A DNA stretch of 64,000 bases from Bacteroidales bacterium. Its GTDB lineage: Bacteria; Bacteroidota; Bacteroidia; Bacteroidales; WCHB1-69. The number at the start of each line of letters is the position of its first letter. The first letter of the stretch is position 1. The stretch is taken from contig JAFZIP010000008.1 in assembly GCA_017554325.1 (NCBI GenBank), positions 62,001-126,000 of the forward strand. Reading direction: 5' to 3'. Made by a program: the position numbers and the translations under genes. This document shows positions 8,103 to 16,025 of this stretch, in pieces. The notes under the pieces were generated by a model. The model did no database searches. It worked only from the letters and a program-made list of their open reading frames with translations, and was not told where the DNA came from.

Positions 8103-10499
8103 CTAGAACGCGTATCCAATCGCAATCTTCAGGCCGTTGCCCCATCTGAATTTCCGTGCCATGTTCTTGTCGAACCAAGCGGAATTTATCCAAGGACCGT
8201 AGCTGGTTCGCGACGGGTCGTAGATAGGAAGGGCATAGTCAATACGGAGAATGAGGAAGTTGAAGTCCAGTCGCAAGCCCACGCCAACATCAATGGCCAG
8301 CTCCTTGTAAAAACGATTGATGTCGAATTCCGCATTTGGCATGTCGTCGCTCTTTTTAGCTAACCAGATGTTTCCGATATCGCTGAAAATGCCGTATTTG
8401 AACGCTTTGTATAGAGTACCTCTGTATTCGAGGTTCCATTCTATCTTGATGTCGCCAGTGTATAGACTGTCTTTGCCGTGCTCGTAGGAGCCGGGCCCCA
8501 AGCCACGGTATCCCCAGCCTCTCATGCTGTTGCTGGTGCCGAGATAGAAACCTCGTTCGTAGGGTATGTGCGAATCATTGTCTAAGGGAATCATCGCTCC
8601 GGCGGACAACCGGGTGGCAAAGCTGTTGTTCTTGTTGATTTTGTAAGTATAGTGCCAGGTAGCCTCTATTTTCTCGTAAGTAGAGTAGGCATAGCCGGTG
8701 CTGTCCAGACTGTTGCGGCTAAGCGTCCACCTTTGATCGGGGGTGATGAGGGCGTTCAGTCCCTTCAGTAATAATCCCGATGACTCGAAATTGAGAGATA
8801 TACGCATGTTGTGCCTGTTCTGGGTTAAATCGAATGGCACCAGATAGTTCATGCTGTATTTGAATGAGAGCAGGAAGAATTTGCCGAATCTTTTCTGATA
8901 GGATTCGGGATAGTTGTCGTAGTTCAGCAGGCGTGCAGCCCGGCGGTCGCTGTTGTCGATGGTGCTGATGTCAATGGGGCTGACACTGTGATTCAGGAAA
9001 TAGTTGGGACTCCAGTTGTAGGCCATGCCGATGTTGTACATCAAACGGCGATACAAACCGTTGTAGTTGACACTCGCGTTGACGGACGTGCTGTATCGGA
9101 TGCCCGTTATCTTTTGTGTCTTCTTGAACAGAAACAGATTCGGGAAGGTGAGCGTTGCGCTAATACCGAATTCCGGGTAAGTATATGTGGTGTTATTGTG
9201 GAACAGGTTGCTTAGCGAATAGTAGAAGTATCCGCCAGACACGTTGATGGTCAAGTGTTCAGCCCCTTTGAAAATGTTACGGTTGGTGTAGCTGAACGAG
9301 ATGGCCGACTTATCGTTGCGCAAGTCCAACTGCCCGCCGATGCTGTGAATCTTCATCGGGGTCAGGTAATAATAGGAGTCCAGTACGCCAGTCTTGTTGA
9401 CGGTATCCAATAATTTCTCGTTTTCCTTGAATTCTATGCTGTAATAGCTGAAGTTGTCTAACTGGCTGATGGCCTGGCTGCTTCTCCGGCGCACAATCTG
9501 GGAGTAGGGAACGTCCCGTTTGCTGTAGATGGCATTCGCCAGCGTACCGTAATGGAAATCCTGGATGGGCTTCTCTAGCCAGTCGTAGTGCGGAGTGATG
9601 AAGTAATAGCGCGTGTGGTCGTTTTTGTCTCTGGAATGGAATCTCACTGTGTCGTAGTGCTGGACGAGATTGTTGAGCGCACTGTGGTTGGTGAAGATGT
9701 ACACGTTGTTGTAGGTGTACTTGTATAGATAGCGGGATGTGTTGTCGTTGTTTGGGATCTTCATGATGATCTCCAAAGAGACGGTGTGCGGGTTGGTGTT
9801 TAAACTGTCCTGCGGAGGGTCGTATGAAACCTCACAGCTGATGATGGATTTCTCCACATAGTAATAACCCTCATCCCGTATCAGGTTGATGATTCGGGTC
9901 AGCTCGTTGGAGATGATGGCTTCGTTGTACAATATGCCAGGCGACAGCAGGGTTTTGTCTTTGTTCAGGATGACAATCTTCTTGTATTCGGGAATGTCGA
10001 TGTTGTATGAGATATGGCTGATACGATAGGGCTCGTTGGCGTTGATCAGATAGTTGACCTTGACCTTCTTGGGATTGTGTTTGTTATGCTTGACATGATA
10101 GGAAATGTCGGCATCAAAATAGCCCGACTGTTTCATCACAATCTGAAGTTGGTTGAGTGAGTTGTCAATCTCGGCGGAGTCCAGCAACACGGGCGGCTCG
10201 CCCGCTTTCTCCCGCAGCCATTTTTTGAATTTGGTGTCCTTGATTTCCCCTTTTTTGTTCGCTGTGGGCACACCCATACTATATAACCTGGGCTTGACCA
10301 GGAAAATAGTGAGGAAACGGTCGTTGGGGATGGGGCGACAGTAGGATTTCAGATCGTCGAATTCGACGCTGGGAGCCCCTTTCACCTCCACGTTGTTGCG
10401 CAACAACATGTATTGATTCTCCGTCAGGGTCCGGGTCGGACTACAGGCGGAAATCAAAAAGGCTGTTGCGATGATCAACAGTGGCAGCGATTTTTTCAT
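8103..10499 (-). CDS. TamL-like outer-membrane lipoprotein (BamA/TamA, surface antigen family)
   Basis: 798-aa Omp85-superfamily protein with a lipoprotein signal (MKKSLPLLIIATAFLISAC, lipobox ISAC), POTRA-like N-terminal half (residues about 30-330) and a C-terminal 16-strand barrel containing GFYLGTSNSMRGWGYRGLGP, which resembles the conserved RGW/F barrel motif. The lipidated N-terminus is the feature of TamL, the Bacteroidota TamA variant; family role is insertion or translocation of outer-membrane proteins with TamB. I choose the ATG at 10499 because of the signal peptide; the frame extends further upstream but there it overlaps mreD. It starts 2 bases after mreD ends, so it is apparently translated from the mre operon. 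No tamB is seen nearby. Confidence 0.9.
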   Translation of the reverse strand: MKKSLPLLIIATAFLISACSPTRTLTENQYMLLRNNVEVKGAPSVEFDDLKSYCRPIPNDRFLTIFLVKPRLYSMGVPTANKKGEIKDTKFKKWLREKAGEPPVLLDSAEIDNSLNQLQIVMKQSGYFDADISYHVKHNKHNPKKVKVNYLINANEPYRISHISYNIDIPEYKKIVILNKDKTLLSPGILYNEAIISNELTRIINLIRDEGYYYVEKSIISCEVSYDPPQDSLNTNPHTVSLEIIMKIPNNDNTSRYLYKYTYNNVYIFTNHSALNNLVQHYDTVRFHSRDKNDHTRYYFITPHYDWLEKPIQDFHYGTLANAIYSKRDVPYSQIVRRRSSQAISQLDNFSYYSIEFKENEKLLDTVNKTGVLDSYYYLTPMKIHSIGGQLDLRNDKSAISFSYTNRNIFKGAEHLTINVSGGYFYYSLSNLFHNNTTYTYPEFGISATLTFPNLFLFKKTQKITGIRYSTSVNASVNYNGLYRRLMYNIGMAYNWSPNYFLNHSVSPIDISTIDNSDRRAARLLNYDNYPESYQKRFGKFFLLSFKYSMNYLVPFDLTQNRHNMRISLNFESSGLLLKGLNALITPDQRWTLSRNSLDSTGYAYSTYEKIEATWHYTYKINKNNSFATRLSAGAMIPLDNDSHIPYERGFYLGTSNSMRGWGYRGLGPGSYEHGKDSLYTGDIKIEWNLEYRGTLYKAFKYGIFSDIGNIWLAKKSDDMPNAEFDINRFYKELAIDVGVGLRLDFNFLILRIDYALPIYDPSRTSYGPWINSAWFDKNMARKFRWGNGLKIAIGYAF

Positions 10500-10501
10500 G
10501 G

Positions 10502-11020
10502 CTATTTGTTTTTCCCTTGCACGGGGTAAAAGATGTATTCTGTGCACAGGATTAGAAAAGTGGTGAGCACCGTGTTCCCGATGATGGCGATGAAGGTGTA
10601 CAGGAAATTGTGGAACTTCATGGTCTCCAGCATGACAATCAACGATTGGTGAACTAAAGTGAGAACCCCGACGTATGAGATCAGCCATTTGAAGTCCTTC
10701 ACGCCCGGGATGGGACGCTCCACACTGTCGCTGGTCTTGCGGCCGTTGAGTGCCTTTACGATGTAGGGGCGGATGAACATGATGATGGTGCATGCCGCTG
10801 TGTTAAAACCGAGTGTATGGGTGAACATATCGACAAATAATCCGCAGCAGAAACCGATTAGATACTGCACGGATTTGGGCAACTCCAAAGGCAACAGCAG
10901 CAACCCTAAAATGTAAATTGCAGGCGTGATGAACCCGAACAGGTGTATCAAATTGCAAATGAAAACCTGCAACAGGAGCACAATGATGATGCGTAATATG
11001 TTCGATGCTACATTATTCAT
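10502..11020 (-). CDS. mreD: Rod shape-determining protein MreD
   Basis: 172-aa inner-membrane protein with about five hydrophobic segments and the MreD-like LLPLELPKSVQYLIGFCCGLFVD stretch (GFCCGLFVDMF being the conserved part). MreD works with MreC, MreB and RodA in lateral wall synthesis. The family is poorly conserved, so the call leans on its position: it overlaps mreC by 8 bases. No mreB, mrdA or rodA is adjacent; TamL follows instead. Confidence 0.88.
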   Translation of the reverse strand: MNNVASNILRIIIVLLLQVFICNLIHLFGFITPAIYILGLLLLPLELPKSVQYLIGFCCGLFVDMFTHTLGFNTAACTIIMFIRPYIVKALNGRKTSDSVERPIPGVKDFKWLISYVGVLTLVHQSLIVMLETMKFHNFLYTFIAIIGNTVLTTFLILCTEYIFYPVQGKNK

Positions 11021-11861
11021 TCTTGAAGTTGGCTTTTAAAGAGTCAATCTCCGCTTTGTGGAGGTTCTCAATTAGATATACAGTGTTGAGCTTGTTGAAA
11101 TTGGTGGCCAGTTTGACCTTGATGGTAAGGAAACTGGCATTCTGGCCCACCGATACCTCTTTCACGGTGCCAATCAGCAACCCTTTGGGGAATATATTGG
11201 AGAAACCACTGGTGAGCACAGAGTCGCCAATGTTGATTTCCAGATGCTGAGGGATGTTCTCCAAATATGCGACTTGAGGGTTGGGCCCTTCCCACACCAC
11301 TGTGCCCACCTGGTTGATGGGGGCAACGATCGCGCTGATGCGGGAGTCAGGGTGCAGAATGGGAATGATGGAAGAGAAGTGGTCGGAAACATCGCTGATG
11401 ACTCCGACCACACCTCGCGGACAGGTAACCGCCATGTCGCGGCTGATACCGTCTTCGCTTCCTTTGTCGATGATAAGATAGTTGAACGCCTGATCGGTCG
11501 TCTTGTAAATCACATGGGCATACGTGTAGTCGTACAGACGCATGCTTCTCGGATGCAGTGAGTCGGTTTTGCTCATCATGGAGATGACGGTGTCATTCTT
11601 GTAGATGAACATGTTTTTGTGCTCGCGCATCAAGGCGACGTTCTGCTGAGTCAAAAGGTCGTTTTCCTGGCCCAGACTGAATCTGTGGATCATTTCCGAC
11701 CAACTCTTCTGGATGGGACCGACCGTGTTCTGGCATATCCTAGCAAACTTGTATTTGCTGTATGACATGGACTTGCCCATCATGATGATGCTCAGTATCA
11801 GAAGAATCGCAAACAGGAAATAGTGGAAATTCTTCTTGAAAAACTCAATCAGGTTGTTCAT
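11013..11861 (-). CDS. mreC: Rod shape-determining protein MreC
   Basis: 282-aa bitopic periplasmic scaffold of the elongasome. It has an N-terminal membrane anchor (about residues 13-30), a short coiled coil (residues 60-90), and the beta-rich MreC core with DKGSEDGISRDMAVTCPRG, VVGVISDVSDHFSSIIPI and TSGFSNIFPKGLLIG signatures. It binds MreB, MreD and PBP2 in the family. It lies 12 bases after iorB and overlaps mreD, placing it in a five-gene minus-strand run that starts at iorA. Confidence 0.94.
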   Translation of the reverse strand: MNNLIEFFKKNFHYFLFAILLILSIIMMGKSMSYSKYKFARICQNTVGPIQKSWSEMIHRFSLGQENDLLTQQNVALMREHKNMFIYKNDTVISMMSKTDSLHPRSMRLYDYTYAHVIYKTTDQAFNYLIIDKGSEDGISRDMAVTCPRGVVGVISDVSDHFSSIIPILHPDSRISAIVAPINQVGTVVWEGPNPQVAYLENIPQHLEINIGDSVLTSGFSNIFPKGLLIGTVKEVSVGQNASFLTIKVKLATNFNKLNTVYLIENLHKAEIDSLKANFKNE

Positions 11862-11873
11862 TCAGTCGCGCTC

Positions 11874-12455
11874 TTACAGTTTCTCTGCAAACTCTTTGCC
11901 CGCACGCAGGCAGGCGATGTTGACGTTGACGATGTCTTCGCCCTTGCGTGCGAAGTTCTCTCTCACGGCAGCCTCAATCTCCTCGAACGGAATTCCGAGG
12001 TACGGAGAAGCTGCACCCAGGATGACCATGTTGGCGGAACGTGCGGAACCTAGATCTTTTGCGATTTTGTCCGCATTGATGACCACCTTGTTCTTCAACT
12101 TGCCCAACTCGGCATTCAACTTGTCGAAATCCGGATAGTTGGGGATGTTCACGAAGGGCTGGTCATTGGTGATCAGCCAACCAGTCTCAGGGTTGAGCCA
12201 CGGCAGATAACGCAATGACTCCATGGGCTCCACGGAGATGATCATGTCGGCCTTGCCCATGGGGATAAGGTCGGAGGCGATCTCCTGGTCGGAGAGGCGG
12301 AAATGCGACTGCACGTCGCCACCGCGCTGGCTCATGCCGTGAACCTCGGCCTGTTTCATGTACATTCCTCTTTTGACGGCTGCGTAGCCGACGATGGTGG
12401 CGATGGAGAGGATACCTTGACCGCCTACACCTGCTAATATGATGTCGATTTTCAT
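11874..12455 (-). CDS. iorB: Indolepyruvate oxidoreductase subunit beta
   Basis: 193-aa gamma-type subunit of a 2-oxoacid:ferredoxin oxidoreductase. The start KIDIILAGVGGQGILS and the motif QAEVHGMSQRGGDVQSHFR are diagnostic of IorB. With IorA it oxidatively decarboxylates aryl pyruvates from aromatic amino acids to aryl-acetyl-CoA, reducing ferredoxin. I choose the ATG at 12455, where homology begins; upstream codons run to 12482 and include the end of the spacer. It lies 93 bases downstream of iorA with a palindromic repeat in between. Confidence 0.95.
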   Translation of the reverse strand: MKIDIILAGVGGQGILSIATIVGYAAVKRGMYMKQAEVHGMSQRGGDVQSHFRLSDQEIASDLIPMGKADMIISVEPMESLRYLPWLNPETGWLITNDQPFVNIPNYPDFDKLNAELGKLKNKVVINADKIAKDLGSARSANMVILGAASPYLGIPFEEIEAAVRENFARKGEDIVNVNIACLRAGKEFAEKL

Positions 12456-12484
12456 ATTGATTTCTGTTTTTATTATTTCCATGC

Positions 12485-12512
12485 GTAGAGACGGTATGCA
12501 TACCGTCTCTAC
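12485..12512. repeat. GTAG-ended perfect palindrome (REP-like), iorA-iorB spacer
   Basis: 28-base perfect palindrome whose half-site is GTAGAGACGGTATG. It shares the outer ten bases GTAGAGACGG with the palindromes at 59457 and 59791, while its centre differs symmetrically (GTATGCATAC versus GTGCATGCAC). It lies between two co-directional genes of one operon. Confidence 0.85.
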
Positions 12513-12548
12513 ACAACGGATTGTGATTATTCGTGGATGATATGGTTG

Positions 12549-14156
12549 TTATTTTTTCGCAGCCTGCTGTTTTTTCATTCTGCGGCTGAGGGTCTGGATG
12601 CACTCACGCGTCGGGATGATGACGGACACGCCTTCGTATTCGAGTTCTTTCTCGATGATGGCCACGTTCTCGTCATGATGCGCCTTCAGCGGGTTGATGC
12701 GGTGGATGTGCTCCTCTTTCACGCCGAGGCCCTTGCAGATCTCGCCAAGCACGCCGAGGGCGTGGGAGTCCTGACCGCCGGTCATACCTGTAGTGCTGTT
12801 GTCGAGGATCATCACCGTGACGGACGTGTTCTCATAGATGCAGTCCAACAGGGAGGTCATACCGCTGTGGGTGAAGGTGGAATCGCCGATGACGGCCAGC
12901 ACTGGACGCAAACCTGCGTCGGCGGCACCCTTGGCCATGGTAATGGAAGCACCCATATCGACGGTGGTGTAAATAGCATTGTAAGGAGGCAGAGCACCCA
13001 ATGTGTAGCAACCGATGTCGGCAAACACTTTGCCCTTGCCGTATTTCTCCATGGCAGCGTTGATAGCATTGTAGGAGTCGATGTGCGGGCAGCCCACACA
13101 CAACGCGGGCGGTCTGGGCACCACGAGCTCGGGAATAGGAGCACCGTAGGTGTCGGGCAGGCCGAGAGCCTTGGCCACGAGGTTCGGGTTCAATTCGCCG
13201 TCGCGAGGCAGCGCGCCGCTCAAACGGCCGATGATGTTGCCCGTGCGGTTCAAAATGCCGCGCACCTGCTCCTCGATGAAAGGATAGCCTTCCTCAGCCA
13301 CGAGCACGGTTTCGCACTCGTCCACCATCTTGGCGATGAGCTTGGAAGGAAGCGGATATTGGGAGATCTTCAGGACAGGGTGGGGACACTTGCCGCCTTC
13401 GTAGTTCTCCATCAAGTAGTTGTAAGCGATGCCGGAAGCGATGATACCCATCTTCTTGTCGGCACCGTCGATGTATTTGTTGAACGGGGAGTTGAGAGAT
13501 TCTTCCTCAAAAGCGTCCTGTTTGCCGAGCAGTGTGCGATAGTGCACGCGTGCGTTGGCGGGCAGCAGGATGAACTGTTTCGGGTTTTCCTCGATGTGCA
13601 GCGGATTTTGCGGGCGCTCGGCCTTGCGCTCTACGCCGGCACGGGAGTGCGACAGGCGCGTGGTCAGACGGATCAGCACGGGTGTGTGGTATTTCTCAGA
13701 ATAGTCGAAAGCCGCATACGTGATGTCGTAAGCCTCCTGTTGGTTGGAGGGCTCAAAGGACGGGATCAGCGCAAACTTGGCGTAGTAGCGGGAGTCCTGC
13801 TCGTCCTGAGAGGAGTGCATCGACGGGTCGTCAGCTACTACCACCACCATGCCGCCGTTGGCACCTGTGATAGAGGAGTTCATGAACGGGTCGGCGGCCA
13901 CGTTCAGACCTACGTGCTTCATGCACACCATGGAACGCTTGCCGGCGTATGACATGCCGATGGCGGACTCCATGGCGGTCTTCTCGTTGCCAGCCCAGAT
14001 GCTGTGCACCTCGCCAGCGCGACCTTGTTTGGAATTCTGGATAAATTCAGTGATTTCAGTGGAAGGTGTGCCCGGATAGGCGTACACACCCGACAAGCCG
14101 GCGTCCAATGCAGCTTGGGCAACGGCCTCATCTCCTAAAAATAATGTTTTAGACAT
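12549..14156 (-). CDS. iorA: Indolepyruvate ferredoxin oxidoreductase subunit alpha
   Basis: 535-aa thiamine-diphosphate-dependent catalytic subunit. The N-terminal pyrimidine-binding domain (GDEAVAQAALDAGLSGVYAYPGTPSTEI) and C-terminal pyrophosphate-binding domain (RPPALCVGCPHIDSYNAI, VIGDSTFTHSGMTSL, ILDNSTTGMTGGQ) are both clear. Archaeal IorA proteins carry a C-terminal pair of [4Fe-4S] clusters; this protein ends at TRECIQTLSRRMKKQQAAKK with no CxxCxxCxxxC motif, so electrons must pass to a separate partner. First gene of the iorA-iorB-mreC-mreD-tamL run. Confidence 0.95.
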   Translation of the reverse strand: MSKTLFLGDEAVAQAALDAGLSGVYAYPGTPSTEITEFIQNSKQGRAGEVHSIWAGNEKTAMESAIGMSYAGKRSMVCMKHVGLNVAADPFMNSSITGANGGMVVVVADDPSMHSSQDEQDSRYYAKFALIPSFEPSNQQEAYDITYAAFDYSEKYHTPVLIRLTTRLSHSRAGVERKAERPQNPLHIEENPKQFILLPANARVHYRTLLGKQDAFEEESLNSPFNKYIDGADKKMGIIASGIAYNYLMENYEGGKCPHPVLKISQYPLPSKLIAKMVDECETVLVAEEGYPFIEEQVRGILNRTGNIIGRLSGALPRDGELNPNLVAKALGLPDTYGAPIPELVVPRPPALCVGCPHIDSYNAINAAMEKYGKGKVFADIGCYTLGALPPYNAIYTTVDMGASITMAKGAADAGLRPVLAVIGDSTFTHSGMTSLLDCIYENTSVTVMILDNSTTGMTGGQDSHALGVLGEICKGLGVKEEHIHRINPLKAHHDENVAIIEKELEYEGVSVIIPTRECIQTLSRRMKKQQAAKK

Positions 14157-14263
14157 AAAAGGTGTTTTAATTTAATATATTGATTTTTAATTATTTGAAA
14201 TGTTTTTTTGCATCATCAGACTGAGATAAAAAACTATTATCCAACAGCCTAAAATCTGCCCTG

Positions 14264-14271
14264 CAAAGATA
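14264..14271 (-). promoter_or_regulatory. -7 promoter box of iorA
   Basis: Minus strand reads TATCTTTG, matching the Bacteroidota housekeeping -7 consensus. It leaves a leader of about 100 bases before the iorA ATG. Confidence 0.55.
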
Positions 14272-14308
14272 GCAAAAATATCATTGGATACTTATTATTT
14301 TATAGCAA

Positions 14309-14341
14309 TAAAAAAGCACCACAGAAACTGCGGTGCTTTAG
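14309..14341 (-). terminator. Rho-independent terminator of hsp20
   Basis: On the minus strand, a 12-base stem (AAAGCACCGCAG / CTGTGGTGCTTT, one G-U pair) with a 3-base loop runs into a T tract. It lies 25 bases after the hsp20 stop. Confidence 0.85.
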
Positions 14342-14364
14342 GTTCTTGGGTTTGGAGAATCCGC

Positions 14365-14790
14365 TTACAGGATCTCGATACTGCGGGAGACTTTATGTTC
14401 CTCTTTCTGCATCTTGGGCAGCGTGATGGTCAGAATGCCGTTCTCGACCTTCGCCTCGATGTTCTGTTTCTCCACATCGTCCGGGAGCGTGTAGTTCTGC
14501 TCGTAGTTGGTGTAGGAGAATTCGCGACGCAGGTAGTGGTGCTTCTTGTCGCTCTCCTTGTGCTCCATCTTGTTCTCGATGGCGACACAAAGATTGCCTT
14601 CATCGTTGATGCTCACACGGCAGAATTCCTTGCGGATGCCCGGGGCAGCCACCTCCATGGTGTAGGCCTTGTCGTCTTCTCTTACGTTGACTGCCGGTGC
14701 TGTAGTATTGGCACGAGGCATAAAGTCATTGTTGAAGAAATCTTCAAATACTGTTGGAACCCAACTGTTTTTAAACATTACTGGTAACAT
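14365..14790 (-). CDS. Hsp20/alpha-crystallin family small heat-shock protein
   Basis: 141-aa ATP-independent holdase. It has a short N-terminal arm (VPTVFEDFFNNDFM), the alpha-crystallin beta-sandwich (about residues 35-130, starting NVREDDKAYTMEVAAPGI, with RREFSYTNYEQNYTLPDDV) and a C-terminal VENGILTITLPK strand followed by a VSRSIEIL tail carrying the I-x-I/V type anchor. It is monocistronic with its own terminator. Unusually for this window it has a strong Shine-Dalgarno sequence and a sigma-54-like promoter upstream, suggesting stress control distinct from its neighbours. Confidence 0.95.
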   Translation of the reverse strand: MLPVMFKNSWVPTVFEDFFNNDFMPRANTTAPAVNVREDDKAYTMEVAAPGIRKEFCRVSINDEGNLCVAIENKMEHKESDKKHHYLRREFSYTNYEQNYTLPDDVEKQNIEAKVENGILTITLPKMQKEEHKVSRSIEIL

Positions 14791-14796
14791 GATATA

Positions 14797-14801
14797 CCTC
14801 C
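14797..14801 (-). promoter_or_regulatory. Strong Shine-Dalgarno sequence of hsp20
   Basis: Minus strand GGAGG lies 6 bases before the ATG at 14790. Most genes here have no recognisable ribosome-binding sequence, so this one stands out and fixes the start. Confidence 0.8.
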
Positions 14802-14878
14802 ATTTTTTTATTGGTTAATACTTTAATTTTTTTTCCGACCGCCTCCGCTTTCGTTTCAGCGACCGGCGTATTCTATAT

Positions 14879-14894
14879 AACAATCCCCGTGCCA
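14879..14894 (-). promoter_or_regulatory. Candidate sigma-54 (-24/-12) promoter for hsp20
   Basis: Minus strand reads TGGCACG-GGGA-TTGTT against the sigma-54 consensus TGGCACG-N4-TTGCW. The -24 half is perfect and the spacing exact; the -12 half has T in place of C. It would start transcription near 14867. Confidence 0.5.
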
Positions 14895-14906
14895 AACCGT
14901 TTTTGC

Positions 14907-14936
14907 GACAAATTGTCTTGAAAACCGGACAATTTG
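14907..14936. promoter_or_regulatory. Inverted repeat upstream of the sigma-54-like promoter
   Basis: Arms CAAATTGTC (14909-14917) and GACAATTTG (14928-14936) are perfect reverse complements 10 bases apart. The left arm is itself inside GACAAATTGTC. The position just upstream of the -24 element suits an activator-binding site; the binding protein is unknown. Confidence 0.45.
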
Positions 14937-15078
14937 ACACGATTTCGGACAAAGTAGTGCCTTTTTGACACAATTATTATGAAAGTCGTTTTTTGAAAAA
15001 GGAGATGGAATGGTATGTAGTGAACAATTCCAGGTGATTTTTTTCTTAAAAAAGAAGTTTTTTTCAAATGATATTTGA

Positions 15079-15086
15079 TATATTTG
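15079..15086 (+). promoter_or_regulatory. -7 promoter box of the aquaporin gene
   Basis: TATATTTG, giving a leader of about 100 bases. Confidence 0.5.
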
Positions 15087-15188
15087 CAGCCGCATAAGGG
15101 AAGCAAATGGATTAGGCGGATTTTATAACAGGTTGAAATTAAGAATATTATTTCATATATCACTATTAACCTTTTAAATTACACGCTT

Positions 15189-15881
15189 ATGAAAAAGTAT
15201 TTCGCTGAATTGGTAGGAACGTTTGTTCTTACATTCTTGGGCTGCGCAACGGCCATGTTCCTGGGCTGTCTTGAACCTGCCGGCGTGGTTGGCACAGCTA
15301 TCGCATTCGGTCTTACTGTTGTGGCCATGGCTTACACCATCGGCGGCATTTCCGGTTGCCACATCAACCCGGCCATTACCCTGGCAGTGGCTCTCTCCGG
15401 CCGTATGAGCTGGAAGGATGCTTGCGGCTACTGGATCGGACAGATCCTTGGCGGTATCATTGCCGGTGCATGCTTGTTGCTGCTCACACATGTGGTTGCT
15501 GCTCCTGATCTTACAGGTGGTCTCGGCACCAATGGTGTTGTTAACGCGGGTGGCCCGTGGGGCGCTTGCTTGGTTGAGCTTGTAGCTACTTTCATCTTCG
15601 TGTTGGTTGTTCTCGGAACTACCGATGAGAAAGTGGGGGCAGGCAACTTCGCCGGTCTTGCCATCGGTTTGACCCTCATCCTGGTACATCTCGTGTGCAT
15701 CAACCTGACAGGTACTTCTGTGAATCCGGCACGTTCCATCGGACCGGCTCTGTTCGCAGGTGGCCAGGCTCTCACCGACCTCTGGGTCTTCATCTGTGCA
15801 CCTCTCGTGGGCGCTGCTTTGTCTGCACTCGTGTGGAAATGCTTTGCCTGCAAATGCTGCTGCAAGAAAGATCAAGAGTAA
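15189..15881 (+). CDS. aqpZ: Aquaporin (MIP family, AqpZ-like water channel)
   Basis: 230-aa inner-membrane channel with six membrane helices and two half-helices carrying the twin NPA boxes (HINPAIT, N60-A62; SVNPARS, N179-A181). The Arg after the second NPA and a conserved His in the TM5-like ILVHLVCI stretch resemble the selectivity filter of water-specific AqpZ rather than GlpF. The C-terminus is Cys/Lys-rich (CFACKCCCKK), which is unusual and could bind metal. Monocistronic, with its own promoter and terminator. Confidence 0.94.
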   Translation: MKKYFAELVGTFVLTFLGCATAMFLGCLEPAGVVGTAIAFGLTVVAMAYTIGGISGCHINPAITLAVALSGRMSWKDACGYWIGQILGGIIAGACLLLLTHVVAAPDLTGGLGTNGVVNAGGPWGACLVELVATFIFVLVVLGTTDEKVGAGNFAGLAIGLTLILVHLVCINLTGTSVNPARSIGPALFAGGQALTDLWVFICAPLVGAALSALVWKCFACKCCCKKDQE

Positions 15882-15900
15882 TCCAACGACTGGAATTATG

Positions 15901-15932
15901 AAAAAAGCGTCTCCAATGAGGCGCTTTTTTTT
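15901..15932 (+). terminator. Rho-independent terminator of the aquaporin gene
   Basis: Stem AAAAAAGCG-TCT / AGG-CGCTTTTTT with a 6-base loop and a T tract, 19 bases after the stop. The flanking A tract makes it potentially bidirectional, so it may also serve argS from the other side. Confidence 0.85.
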
Positions 15933-16025
15933 GTGCGATGTACTTGGCTCCGAAGCCACCACCATTCTGCGAAACGCCTACGCGTTGAGCGGAATCCCCA
16001 TCATCTTCCGAGGCACCCAGATCCC

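Larger units (their letters stand above)
14802..15078. other. Divergent hsp20/aquaporin intergenic region
   Basis: Part of the only gap above 300 bases (14791-15188). It holds the hsp20 leader, a sigma-54-like promoter (14879-14894), clustered TGTC/GACA inverted repeats (14907-14938, with related TTGACAC near 14965), then A/T-rich sequence leading to the aquaporin promoter. I see no gene or RNA element in it. Confidence 0.6.

Noticed and set aside
12537..13952. Long open frame (471 codons) on the plus strand opposite iorA
   Set aside because: Composition is His/Val/Asp-rich with no recognisable motif, which is what the reverse complement of a G/C-rich real gene produces; iorA is clearly coding on the other strand.
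15933..16025. Spacer between the aquaporin terminator and argS with an open plus-strand frame
   Set aside because: Under 100 bases, no start or motif; no support for a gene or RNA.
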